Source: Flavobacterium sp. BFFFF1 (GTDB lineage: Bacteria > Bacteroidota > Bacteroidia > Flavobacteriales > Flavobacteriaceae). From it: a stretch of DNA of 64,000 nt. Positions 34,834 through 43,954 of the stretch are shown here, one piece after another. Below the pieces are notes generated by a model. That model made no database searches and was not told the DNA's origin. It was given only the letters and a program-made list of their open reading frames with translations. The stretch spans positions 127,246 to 191,245 of the forward strand of contig NZ_NKJE01000005.1 in NCBI RefSeq assembly GCF_002256285.1. The letters are read 5' to 3'. A program made the position numbers and the translations under genes. Each line of letters begins with the position of its first letter. Position 1 is the stretch's first letter.

Positions 34834-37137
34834 CTATCTTATGATCATTACTTTTTTTACGGTGGTCAGCGCACCGTCCTGTGTAGAAATGAAAATCATG
34901 TACACGCCGGAGGCTACTTTGTATTTCCCGAAAGCCGTAGTGTCCCATTCAATCGAGCCGCCTTCGGAAACGACTTCGTATACGAGACTCCCTTCGATAT
35001 CTGCAATTTTTACGGTCGCTTTGTCGGTGAGTCCTGTAATTTTTACCGTACCGCTGAATTCCGGACGTACCGGGTTCGGATACACGAGCACATTTTTCAG
35101 ATCGTCATTTGCAGCAATTGCCGTTCCTTTATATGAAACCAGTCCTTTGGTAGTGGCAAAAAAAACTTCCCCGGTGGATTTATTGACTTCGATATCGTTG
35201 ACAGAATTGCTGGGTAGTGGTGAGTTTGAACTGTTGAAGATGTGGAGCACGTCCTCGCCATTGGCGGAGAAATGAAAGACACCTGCATCGGCGGTCGCGA
35301 TCCACTTGTTGTTGGCCCCGTCGATAGCAATATCGGTTATAAACTGTTGCGAGAGGAATTCTACTGCTACTTTTACACCGTCGATTTCCTCTTCGATGAT
35401 GACTGGCCGTGCGGTAAGTTGCCCTTCGCTCAGGAAGCTGTCTACGCTGGACAGTACGCGTAGGCCCACCGTTGTTCCGATCCACAGCTGGTTTCGATTG
35501 TCTACGGTTGCGACGCGAACATTGTTAATTTGCAGGTTACCGACATCGGCACCGGATTTAATGGTCTTAAAGACATTGCCATTGTCGTTAAAGCCAATCA
35601 ATCCGTCATCGCGCGTGGGCATCCATTTTGTCCCGTTCTTATCGATGGTAAGCCGCCCGATGTTCAGCCGAAGGACGTTGTTGTAAACCCCCTGCAGGTC
35701 GTACGACTGCCAGCCGCCGCCGGGGCGAAGTACTTTAAGGGCATGCCTGACGATGCTATTGGTCACCCACAAATTACCGGATTTGTCGAATGCCGTTCCG
35801 TCAATGCGATAGGTGCCTGTACCCGGAGGATCTTCGGGACCGTTGGTGGTATTGGTTCCATCATACAGTATTTCTGGGACATCGTCCTGGAATTTAAGCA
35901 ATCCTGAATGGAATGAACTGAAGTAGACCTGATTTTCATCCGCAGGATTGGGGGTAATCCTTACGATGGAAGCAACGTCTTTCCCAACGGCATCTTTAAT
36001 CGCCTGATATGGGATATTGAGCCAACCGGTCGGAGAAAATTTACTAACACCGAAGTACTCCAACGGATAGGGATTGTAGTCGACGTCGTAGTCTCCATAG
36101 CTTGCCCAAAGATTTTCGGTGGTGGCGGCAATCGCAAAAATATTGTTTCGCAGCGGGCCATTCGGTGTGATGTTTTGGAATGCCGAAGGCACGAGCGTGG
36201 TGCCATACACCCCATTTTCTTCGGTGCCAATGAAAACCCTGTCACCAATCATTGTGGCACAGTTGAACACCACATTCATTGTTTCAATCTCTGAACTGGC
36301 TATTACCCTGGTCTGGATGAGCTGTTCGTTGTAGATGTAGACGCGGTCCTGTATTGTTGCCAACAGGTAGTCGCCGGCCTTGCGAAGATCTTTTATGGTT
36401 AAGGGGAGCGAGGTGAAGGTGATGAATGTTCCGCCTTGTAACTTTGCCAATGCACCAGAGGAAGTTGCACCAATAAGATTACTGCCGAAGGTTTCCACAC
36501 CCACCCATGAACCTGCTGCGGCAGTGCTCCATTGACTGAAGTCGTTCAGGTTTGGATTTGTAATGTCGCCGCTGCGGATTCCGATATCCGCGGTTGCGGC
36601 GTATATTTTTCCATCAAAGACCGCAGTTTGTGACACGACGGTTTCCTCTCCGTTATTTCCGATAAAATAAGTGTCACCAAACTGCAGCGTATTCAAATTA
36701 TATTGTACGACCCCGAAATCACACGAAATATAAAGTACGCCTTCATACTCCATAAAGTGATTTACTTTTTTGATGTTCGGCGGAATTTGTTTGTTAATAA
36801 TGTCGACTACCTTGAGGATGGCGTCGTCTGCATCGTTAATCACGATGATTAGTCCATTTTGGTACCCAATCAGCGTTTTGCTGAAGGCATTACTGTGATA
36901 AATGCTGGAAATGCTCTCGCTGGGTAATCCGTCAATCGTGTTGGTGGTTTTTATTTCATTCGTTGCCAGGTTTTTTGAAAAAATACTGTTTTCAGATCCG
37001 GCGTAAATGCGGTTCGGAGAAGTGGCAAGGTCTTTTATGGAAGTATAAGAAAAATACCCTTTCCAAAGTTGGTTTTCCTGGCAGAAGCCAGTGTAGGAAA
37101 AAAAAACAGCGGAAATAAGGATGAAAAAATATTTCAT
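34834..37137 (-). CDS. porZ: PorZ-like beta-propeller protein with T9SS C-terminal domain
   Basis: This 767-aa protein has a signal peptide (MKYFFILISAVFFSYTGFC) and a long series of two-component-regulator-propeller type repeats (for example DLATSPNRIYAGSENSIFS, IDKNGTKWMPTRDDGLIGF, VDNRNQLWIGTTVGLRVL, IDGANNKWIATADAGVFHF) forming two propellers. The last 85 residues (VYPNPVRPEFSGTVKITGL through KKVMIIR) are a type A T9SS sorting domain. This architecture is that of PorZ, a surface component of the T9SS attachment complex. Its position next to recO also fits. The porZ symbol is an assignment by architecture; a generic propeller protein is the alternative. Confidence 0.75.
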   Translation of the reverse strand: MKYFFILISAVFFSYTGFCQENQLWKGYFSYTSIKDLATSPNRIYAGSENSIFSKNLATNEIKTTNTIDGLPSESISSIYHSNAFSKTLIGYQNGLIIVINDADDAILKVVDIINKQIPPNIKKVNHFMEYEGVLYISCDFGVVQYNLNTLQFGDTYFIGNNGEETVVSQTAVFDGKIYAATADIGIRSGDITNPNLNDFSQWSTAAAGSWVGVETFGSNLIGATSSGALAKLQGGTFITFTSLPLTIKDLRKAGDYLLATIQDRVYIYNEQLIQTRVIASSEIETMNVVFNCATMIGDRVFIGTEENGVYGTTLVPSAFQNITPNGPLRNNIFAIAATTENLWASYGDYDVDYNPYPLEYFGVSKFSPTGWLNIPYQAIKDAVGKDVASIVRITPNPADENQVYFSSFHSGLLKFQDDVPEILYDGTNTTNGPEDPPGTGTYRIDGTAFDKSGNLWVTNSIVRHALKVLRPGGGWQSYDLQGVYNNVLRLNIGRLTIDKNGTKWMPTRDDGLIGFNDNGNVFKTIKSGADVGNLQINNVRVATVDNRNQLWIGTTVGLRVLSSVDSFLSEGQLTARPVIIEEEIDGVKVAVEFLSQQFITDIAIDGANNKWIATADAGVFHFSANGEDVLHIFNSSNSPLPSNSVNDIEVNKSTGEVFFATTKGLVSYKGTAIAANDDLKNVLVYPNPVRPEFSGTVKITGLTDKATVKIADIEGSLVYEVVSEGGSIEWDTTAFGKYKVASGVYMIFISTQDGALTTVKKVMIIR

Positions 37138-37203
37138 TTCAGGCTTTTAAGTGACGCAAATATACAAAACGCAAACGTGTGTGTTTTCATATCTGAACGA
37201 AAT

Positions 37204-37242
37204 AAAAAAGCCTCCTGTTTCTTTTCAGGAGGCTTCAATTTT
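37204..37242. terminator. Intrinsic terminator of gdhA
   Basis: AAGCCTCCTG and CAGGAGGCTT form a 10-bp stem with an 8-nt loop. The A-run on the left reads as T6 on the minus strand, ending the gdhA transcript 15 nt past its stop. Confidence 0.85.
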
Positions 37243-37256
37243 ATTGGCTTTTAAGC

Positions 37257-38621
<1,365 letters not shown>

Positions 38622-38625
38622 TTAT

Positions 38626-38637
38626 GAAAACGTTTTC
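38626..38637. promoter_or_regulatory. Palindromic operator-like site upstream of gdhA
   Basis: GAAAACGTTTTC is a perfect 12-bp palindrome with a central CG, the geometry of LacI/GalR-family operators. It lies 26-37 nt upstream of the gdhA ATG and downstream of its -7 box, a place where a bound repressor would block transcription. Confidence 0.5.
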
Positions 38638-38648
38638 GTTTGCAGGAA

Positions 38649-38656
38649 CAAATATA
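38649..38656 (-). promoter_or_regulatory. -7 box TATATTTG of gdhA
   Basis: A full TAnnTTTG match on the minus strand, about 48 nt upstream of the gdhA ATG. Confidence 0.55.
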
Positions 38657-38687
38657 CAGTATCTAAGAAAATATAAACATTTGTTTT

Positions 38688-38716
38688 TTTGTATTCTCAA
38701 CAGAATTATATTTTTG
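38688..38716 (+). promoter_or_regulatory. Complete Flavobacterium-type promoter TTTG-N17-TATTTTTG
   Basis: The -33 element TTTG (38688-38691) and -7 element TATTTTTG (38709-38716) are separated by 17 bp, matching the genus consensus. It would give a leader of about 140 nt to the next plus-strand gene. A second -7 box (TATCTTTG) lies closer at 38832-38839. Confidence 0.5.
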
Positions 38717-38831
38717 TTAAACAAAATTCAAGTTAAGTATAAATAGCACATGATTTTAAACTAATATGTTATTATTTTCGTACAGAAATAAGTAAATCTT
38801 ATTTTATTTTTACAAGTGAATGTTGTTTTTA

Positions 38832-38839
38832 TATCTTTG
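38832..38839 (+). promoter_or_regulatory. Proximal -7 box TATCTTTG
   Basis: A full TAnnTTTG match 24 nt before the ATG at 38864, a typical distance; no clear TTG lies at -33. Confidence 0.5.
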
Positions 38840-38863
38840 TCACAATTTGAATCCCAAACAATA

Positions 38864-39670
38864 ATGCTTAAAAAGTCCCGCTTCGCCATTTTTGTTTTGC
38901 TCGGCCTATCTATCAACGTCCACGCGCAATTTGGATTTTCCCATGAAGTTGGGATTATCTCAGGTCCGGTGGCATTTCAATCCGATTATGGTGAGCGCCA
39001 TGACCTTGAAACCAACGCCGGAAACACTGGCTACGGCATTGGAATTGTTCATTACCTGAATTTCTCTTATCAGGCGACTTGTAACTGCTACACTGCTGAT
39101 ACCTATTTCAATGATCACTTTAAGCTTCGGTCTGAATTGTCTTACAGCAAGACAAAGTTGCAGCATTTCGGGAGGTGGGTGGATAAGCCAAGCGCAAACA
39201 ATCTGGGTGTACAGCAGTTGAAGGCGATGCGCGGTTCTACGGAAATTACGAACATTGGTGTACAGTTGGAGTTTTTCCCACTCAGCATCCGTGATTTTAC
39301 GGCAACGATTGGAAGTTTTGCACCGTATGTCAGTCTTGGTGCGCATTACAGTTACTACAATCCTCAAGCGTATTCTTTGTTAGGACCATTGGGAATCCCG
39401 CAGACTACTTTTCCAAAATACCTCGAACCTTCTGATGGACGGCCACACGGATATTCAGCTGAAGACGGGAATGTTTGGTCGGTAGTCAGTAGTGTCGGGA
39501 CAAGGTATAAACTTTCTCCGCTTTCGGATTTGATGGTGGACCTCAGATGGCAATATTATTTTTCAAACTGGGTAGATGGTTTGAATCCTAACCCCGACAT
39601 TTATTCGGAGAATAGGGCGAATGACTGGCTCGTCTGGTTTAACGTGGGATACATTTACTATCTTCAATAA
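38864..39670 (+). CDS. Outer-membrane protein of the THC0290_0291-like family
   Basis: The ATG at 38864 gives a clean signal peptide (MLKKSRFAIFVLLGLSINVHA) and 268 aa. The mature chain is rich in alternating Tyr/Phe strands (YGIGIVHYLNFSYQAT, HFKLRSELSYSKTKLQHFG, VDLRWQYYFSNWVDG) and ends GYIYYLQ, as expected for a small beta-barrel. The opening FGFSHEVGIISGPVAFQSDY is what I associate with the Flavobacteriaceae family named THC0290_0291; that name is from memory. Function unknown. It is divergent from gdhA. Confidence 0.7.
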   Translation: MLKKSRFAIFVLLGLSINVHAQFGFSHEVGIISGPVAFQSDYGERHDLETNAGNTGYGIGIVHYLNFSYQATCNCYTADTYFNDHFKLRSELSYSKTKLQHFGRWVDKPSANNLGVQQLKAMRGSTEITNIGVQLEFFPLSIRDFTATIGSFAPYVSLGAHYSYYNPQAYSLLGPLGIPQTTFPKYLEPSDGRPHGYSAEDGNVWSVVSSVGTRYKLSPLSDLMVDLRWQYYFSNWVDGLNPNPDIYSENRANDWLVWFNVGYIYYLQ

Positions 39671-39682
39671 AATAACGACCCA

Positions 39683-39720
39683 TAAAAAATCCCGATTCTT
39701 CAGATCGGGATTTTTTTATA
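39683..39720. terminator. Bidirectional terminator between convergent genes
   Basis: ATCCCGAT and ATCGGGAT form a stem with a 7-nt loop, with A6 to the left and T7 to the right, so it serves both the outer-membrane protein gene (+) and the cystathionine enzyme gene (-). Confidence 0.85.
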
Positions 39721-39747
39721 ACGGTATTCAATTTTTCTTATTCGATA

Positions 39748-40890
39748 TCAACTCAAAGCCTGTTTAATATCCTCGAGCAGGTCTTCGATGTCTTCTATCC
39801 CAACGCTTAAGCGGACCAGGTCATCGGTAATTCCGATTGCCTTTCTTTTGTCCTCCGGAATGGAAGCATGTGTCATCAGTGCGGGATGATTTGCAAGCGA
39901 TTCGACGCCGCCCAGAGATTCTGCCAAAGTAAATACGCGCAACTTTTCAAGAAATGAAATGGCATCTTCTTTTTTAGCAGAAGTAAATGTAAAAGACACC
40001 ATCCCGCCGAAATCTTTCATCTGCTTTTTAGCGATCTCATGATACGGGTGGCTTTCAAGTCCAGGGTAATATACGGTGTTGATTTTTGGATGATTATTAA
40101 GGAATTCAGCCACTTTTTTACCGTTTTCACAATGCCTTTGAACGCGAAGGCTCAACGTCTTAATACCTCGTAAAACCAGAAAACTATCCATTGGGCCGAG
40201 TGTTGCACCCGTGGCAAACTGCTGGAAATGCAGTTGCTCACCCAGTTTCTCGTCTTTGATGACCAGTGCGCCGGCAATGACATCGGAATGGCCGCCAAGG
40301 TATTTTGTTGCGGAGTGCATTACGATGTCGGCGCCGAGGTCCAGCGGCTTTTGAAGATAGGGCGTTGCAAAAGTATTGTCAACGGCGAAAAGGATGTTGT
40401 GTGCCTTTGTTATTTTCGCAATCGCTTGGATATCGGCGAGTTTCATCAGTGGATTTGTAGGCGTTTCCACCCAAACCAACTTGGTGTTTTCATTAATCAA
40501 CGCCCTAAATCCGTCGATATCATTCATGTCAATAAAATGGAATTTGATTCCTGAATCTTTGTAGATCCGCGTGAACATCCGGTACGTTCCGCCATACAGG
40601 TCGTCCATCGCAATGATTTCGTCGCCCGCCTTAAACGATCGCAGCAGACAGTCAGTAGCGGCCAGTCCTGAGGAAAATGCCAATCCACGGCTTCCGTTTT
40701 CAATACTCGCCAGTGCCTTTTCGAGTGCGGTACGTGTTGGGTTTGACGCGCGGCTGTATTCATAGTCGCCAACCGGCTTTCCGGGAGTTGTCTGCGCATA
40801 AGTTGACGTTTGGTAAACAGCAGGCATCACGGCGCCGGTTTCATGGTCGTGTGTCTGCCCCCCGTGGATCACTTTGGTATCGAATTTCAT
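39748..40890 (-). CDS. Cystathionine gamma-synthase/gamma-lyase (trans-sulfuration PLP enzyme)
   Basis: This 380-aa protein belongs to the Cys/Met metabolism PLP family: YEYSRASNPTRTALEKALA (phosphate and substrate binding), GLAFSSGLAATD, DDLYGGTYRMF, and MHSATKYLGGHSDVIAGA with the PLP Lys. It makes or cleaves cystathionine in the methionine-cysteine pathway; synthase and lyase cannot be separated by motifs alone. It is monocistronic, bounded by a terminator. The divergent neighbour is a DUF3298 lipoprotein with no evident link. Confidence 0.88.
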   Translation of the reverse strand: MKFDTKVIHGGQTHDHETGAVMPAVYQTSTYAQTTPGKPVGDYEYSRASNPTRTALEKALASIENGSRGLAFSSGLAATDCLLRSFKAGDEIIAMDDLYGGTYRMFTRIYKDSGIKFHFIDMNDIDGFRALINENTKLVWVETPTNPLMKLADIQAIAKITKAHNILFAVDNTFATPYLQKPLDLGADIVMHSATKYLGGHSDVIAGALVIKDEKLGEQLHFQQFATGATLGPMDSFLVLRGIKTLSLRVQRHCENGKKVAEFLNNHPKINTVYYPGLESHPYHEIAKKQMKDFGGMVSFTFTSAKKEDAISFLEKLRVFTLAESLGGVESLANHPALMTHASIPEDKRKAIGITDDLVRLSVGIEDIEDLLEDIKQALS

Positions 40891-40959
40891 AATCGTTTTT
40901 TGTTGTTAAAATTATGGCAAATTTATTGTTTAATTTTTCTTAACCCAATCCCATCTTAA

Positions 40960-40967
40960 TACCTTTG
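40960..40967 (+). promoter_or_regulatory. -7 box TACCTTTG of the DUF3298 gene
   Basis: A full TAnnTTTG match 20 nt before the ATG at 40988. Confidence 0.5.
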
Positions 40968-40987
40968 TGGAAATTAACATTTTTGCC

Positions 40988-41731
40988 ATGAAAAAAATTG
41001 GAATACTGCTGCCATTGCTTTTGTTATTCGCCGGTTGCAACAACGATTTGTCATTTAAAGAACAGAAATATTACAAAAAATCCACATTGCCCTGTAAAGC
41101 GGAATGTACGGATATTTCAGTCGTTGTTCCGATTGCCTCAGACAAACCCATCGTCGCCGACAGCATCAACAAAAAGGTATTTGCCACAATGAAGGAGATT
41201 ATTTACGTGGGGGAGAAACCATTTACAGCAACGGATTATAACGGCTTGCTGTCAGCATTTATTAACGCTTATGACAAAATGCAGACGGACAATCCGAAAG
41301 ACGTGTTCAATTGGAAAGGGGATATCAAAGGGAAAGTAATTTACCAGTCAGACAGTATTATCGATATTGAGCTGAAACACTATACCTTTACCGGTGGCGC
41401 GCATGGATACAGCGGACGGCACTCGTTGATTTTTGACGCTATGACCGGAAAATTTATCCCGAATGAATACCTGTTCAGGGACAAAAAGGCGTTCATGGCT
41501 TTTGCCGAAAAAAAATTTCGTATAGCATATAAAATTCCTGAAGGACAGTATATAAATGCCACAAACCTGATGTTTGAAAACGGCGTGTTCCAATTGCCGC
41601 AGACGTACTTTTTCACCGATAAAGGCCTACTGTTATTCTACAACGTTTTTGAAATCGCCTCTTATGCCGATGGTCCTAAGGAATTGTTGATCCCTTATAG
41701 TGAAGTCAATAAATACCTCACAGTCAGATAA
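40988..41731 (+). CDS. DUF3298/DUF4163 lipoprotein
   Basis: The ATG at 40988 gives a lipoprotein signal ending FAGC (Cys17) and 247 aa. The C-terminal DUF3298 region is clear: FTGGAHGYSGRHSLIFD, MTGKFIPNEYLF, QLPQTYFFTDKGLLLFYN and YADGPKELLIPYSEV. The N-terminal part fits DUF4163 (CTDISVVVPIASDKPI). Related domains occur in RsiV-type lysozyme-binding proteins, so binding of a ligand at the cell envelope is possible. Its 3' end overlaps the convergent DinB-like gene by 8 bp. Confidence 0.82.
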   Translation: MKKIGILLPLLLLFAGCNNDLSFKEQKYYKKSTLPCKAECTDISVVVPIASDKPIVADSINKKVFATMKEIIYVGEKPFTATDYNGLLSAFINAYDKMQTDNPKDVFNWKGDIKGKVIYQSDSIIDIELKHYTFTGGAHGYSGRHSLIFDAMTGKFIPNEYLFRDKKAFMAFAEKKFRIAYKIPEGQYINATNLMFENGVFQLPQTYFFTDKGLLLFYNVFEIASYADGPKELLIPYSEVNKYLTVR

Positions 41732-42179
41732 ATTTCCGGATGCTCATCATCATTCCGATGTGCATTGCCTCATGGTAGTTGTTAAATTCAATAGCATCTT
41801 CCGCGCTGTTCATTGTAAATCCTGACAATGAAGTAAATTCGCTAAAGGTTTTGAAAACACCGTTTTTCAGGTCGGCCCCGACTTTGTCAATCGGTGGGAA
41901 CAGCAGTGCCCGAATTTCATCGGCTTCTTCCTGCGTCGCATCTCGTTCCGGCCGCGTCCCCCGTTTGTATTTTGCAATCATGTCATCGGAAACCAACATG
42001 GGGAGCCCGGAAAGTTTGTAAATGATCATTTGCTGCACGACTACAATATGACCCATATTCCAGATCAGGTTGTTGTTAAAACCTTCCGGCACCTTGTTAA
42101 GTTGTTCCAAGGTGTAGTTTTCAAAATACTGGTCCAACACTTTACGGCTGGTTCGGGTAACTTCTAACGTACGCTGCAT
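41724..42179 (-). CDS. DinB-family protein
   Basis: The ATG at 42179 (MQRTLEVTRTSRKV) gives 151 aa. This is a four-helix DinB/YfiT-like protein: LIWNMGHIVVVQQMIIYKLSG supplies one His and NNYHEAMHIGMMMSIRKF supplies two, the metal triad of the family. Members include thiol S-transferases and damage-induced proteins; the role here is unknown. It is divergent from the ArsC-like gene and overlaps the 3' end of the DUF3298 gene. Confidence 0.85.
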   Translation of the reverse strand: MQRTLEVTRTSRKVLDQYFENYTLEQLNKVPEGFNNNLIWNMGHIVVVQQMIIYKLSGLPMLVSDDMIAKYKRGTRPERDATQEEADEIRALLFPPIDKVGADLKNGVFKTFSEFTSLSGFTMNSAEDAIEFNNYHEAMHIGMMMSIRKFI

Positions 42180-42245
42180 GTTTATTTTTTTGCTAAAAAT
42201 ACTAAAATCCGTACAAAATGATTTTTCTTTGCCGAAAGAAACGCT

Positions 42246-42593
42246 ATGAACCGAATATTCTACCTCGCCTCCTGTGATACGTGCCGTAAAATAATTAAGA
42301 TGCTTCCGGAAAACGACCTTGTTTTTCAGGACATCCGCCAGGAACCTATTACTCCGGCGCAACTCGATGAAATGAGGAATCTGGCCGGAAGTTACGAAGC
42401 ACTCTTCAGCAGAAAAGCCCAATTGTACAAATCAAAAGGGCTAAAAGACCAAAACCTGACCGAAGCAGATTATCGGAACCTTATCCTGGAACATTACACC
42501 TTCCTGAGCAGGCCGGTTTTTATAATCGATAGCAAAATTTACATCGGCAACAGCCCGAAAAATGTAGCCGAAGTAATTAAAGCCTTAAGCTAA
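42246..42593 (+). CDS. ArsC/Spx-family protein
   Basis: This 115-aa thioredoxin-fold protein has an N-terminal SCDTCRK (Cys10 and Cys13), FQDIRQEPITPAQLDEM, and TFLSRPVFIIDSKIYIGNSP with the conserved Arg and cis-Pro. It matches the ArsC family at large. The CxxC and lack of ars neighbours leave arsenate reduction unproven; an Spx-like or general thiol role is equally possible. Its stop overlaps the start of the DMT transporter by one base (TAATG), so the two are co-translated. Confidence 0.85.
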   Translation: MNRIFYLASCDTCRKIIKMLPENDLVFQDIRQEPITPAQLDEMRNLAGSYEALFSRKAQLYKSKGLKDQNLTEADYRNLILEHYTFLSRPVFIIDSKIYIGNSPKNVAEVIKALS

Positions 42594-43495
42594 TGTCAAA
42601 AAGAACTGCTGCGCTCATCGCTGCCACGATGGTGTCGCTGATTTATGGTGTCACGTTTACAATTGCCAAAGACGTCATGCCCCAGTACATCAACCCTTAT
42701 GGGTTTATTGTGCTTCGGGTGGGCGGATCGGTAATCCTATTCTGGCTGGTCTGGCTTTTTATGCCGAAAGAAAAAATAGCGTTGGGCGACTTCCCGAGGA
42801 TTATCGCCGCTGCTGTTTTTGGTGTGGCGTTGAATATGCTCACGTTCTTCAAAGGACTCAGCTACACTTCACCGATAAGTGCCTCCGTCATCATGGTCAC
42901 AACGCCGATTATCGTACTGGTCCTGTCGGCCATCATTATGAAAGAGCGAATGAAAAAAAGCAAGGTTTTGGGAATCGTCCTTGGTCTTGCCGGAACGGCA
43001 TCGCTGATTTATTTTGGGAATCACCACGCCAGCGCTACCGCAACCAATGGTACCTTGGGCAATTTGCTCGTTTTTATCAATGCCGTTTCGTATGGTTTTT
43101 ACCTGATCATTGTGAAAAAGCTGATGGAAAAATACAATGCCTTTACTTTTGTAAAATGGATTTACCTTTTCGGCTTTTTGATGGTGTTGCCCTTTGGATG
43201 GGCTGAATTTAATGCGATAACATTGAATCTGATGCCGGAAGCAGTCGTCTGGAAAGTCGCTTTCGTGATTGTTTTTTCGACTTTCCTAACCTATTTGTTG
43301 AACCTGCTCTCTATGAAAACACTGAAACCCGTTACCGTAGCGGTTTTCATTTACCTGCAGCCTTTGTTCGCGACCCTTATCGCGATCGGCCTCGGCAAAG
43401 ATTCGTTGTCGTTGATAAAGTCGGTTTCTGCGGTCCTTATTTTCTCAGGCGTCTACCTGGTGACACAAAAAACCACTCATTCCACTCCGGATTAG
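42593..43495 (+). CDS. EamA/DMT-superfamily transporter
   Basis: This 300-aa membrane protein has ten hydrophobic helices in two EamA repeats (first ending near ISASVIMVTTPIIVLVLSAI; second near LKPVTVAVFIYLQPLFATLIA). DMT proteins export or import small metabolites; the substrate is not readable. It is translationally coupled to the ArsC-like gene. No terminator is clear after the stop; the left half of a dispersed repeat begins 15 nt downstream. Confidence 0.9.
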   Translation: MSKRTAALIAATMVSLIYGVTFTIAKDVMPQYINPYGFIVLRVGGSVILFWLVWLFMPKEKIALGDFPRIIAAAVFGVALNMLTFFKGLSYTSPISASVIMVTTPIIVLVLSAIIMKERMKKSKVLGIVLGLAGTASLIYFGNHHASATATNGTLGNLLVFINAVSYGFYLIIVKKLMEKYNAFTFVKWIYLFGFLMVLPFGWAEFNAITLNLMPEAVVWKVAFVIVFSTFLTYLLNLLSMKTLKPVTVAVFIYLQPLFATLIAIGLGKDSLSLIKSVSAVLIFSGVYLVTQKTTHSTPD

Positions 43496-43510
43496 TTTTT
43501 AATGATTTTC

Positions 43511-43815
43511 AGGAGCCTTATTCCGCTCTGCGCTATTATCTTTTTTTTGGCATTGTCCTAAAATTGGTGTGCAATATTATTTAATCACCAATGAAAACAT
43601 TAACAAAATATGTGGGATTTCCGTATCGAAATGATTCGAGATTTTTGTAGGGAATACTTCCATTATCCCCTTCCCTTAAAGTAAAAATACAAATTTTCCA
43701 GAACGTAATCTTACGGGAAAACCAGACTTTTTCTTAAAATTTATTTCAGACATTATTTTAGGACAATACTTTGTTTTTAAAGAAAGAAAGTAGCGCTGCT
43801 GCGATCGGGGCTATG
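43511..43815 (+). repeat. Dispersed intergenic repeat, split copy C
   Basis: The left block (43511-43548, AGGAGCCTTATTCCGCT through TATCTTTT) and right block (43779-43815, AAAGTAGCGCTGCTGCGATC then GGGGCTA) match the two flanks of copies A and B, but about 230 bp of AT-rich DNA lies between them instead of a short hairpin. No gene is seen in the 43496-43954 gap. Confidence 0.45.
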
Positions 43816-43888
43816 GTCATCTACCCAGTGATACGCAGCAGGAAGCAAATTTATTGATGAACAGGTGGAGCAATTATGAATTATCATT

Positions 43889-43896
43889 TACCTTTG
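43889..43896 (+). promoter_or_regulatory. -7 box TACCTTTG of the aldehyde dehydrogenase gene
   Basis: A full TAnnTTTG match 58 nt before the ATG at 43955. Confidence 0.45.
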
Positions 43897-43954
43897 CGCT
43901 CGCACTGGAATACTTCAGGCTAAACAGATTAAGTAAACGATATATAACAACGAT

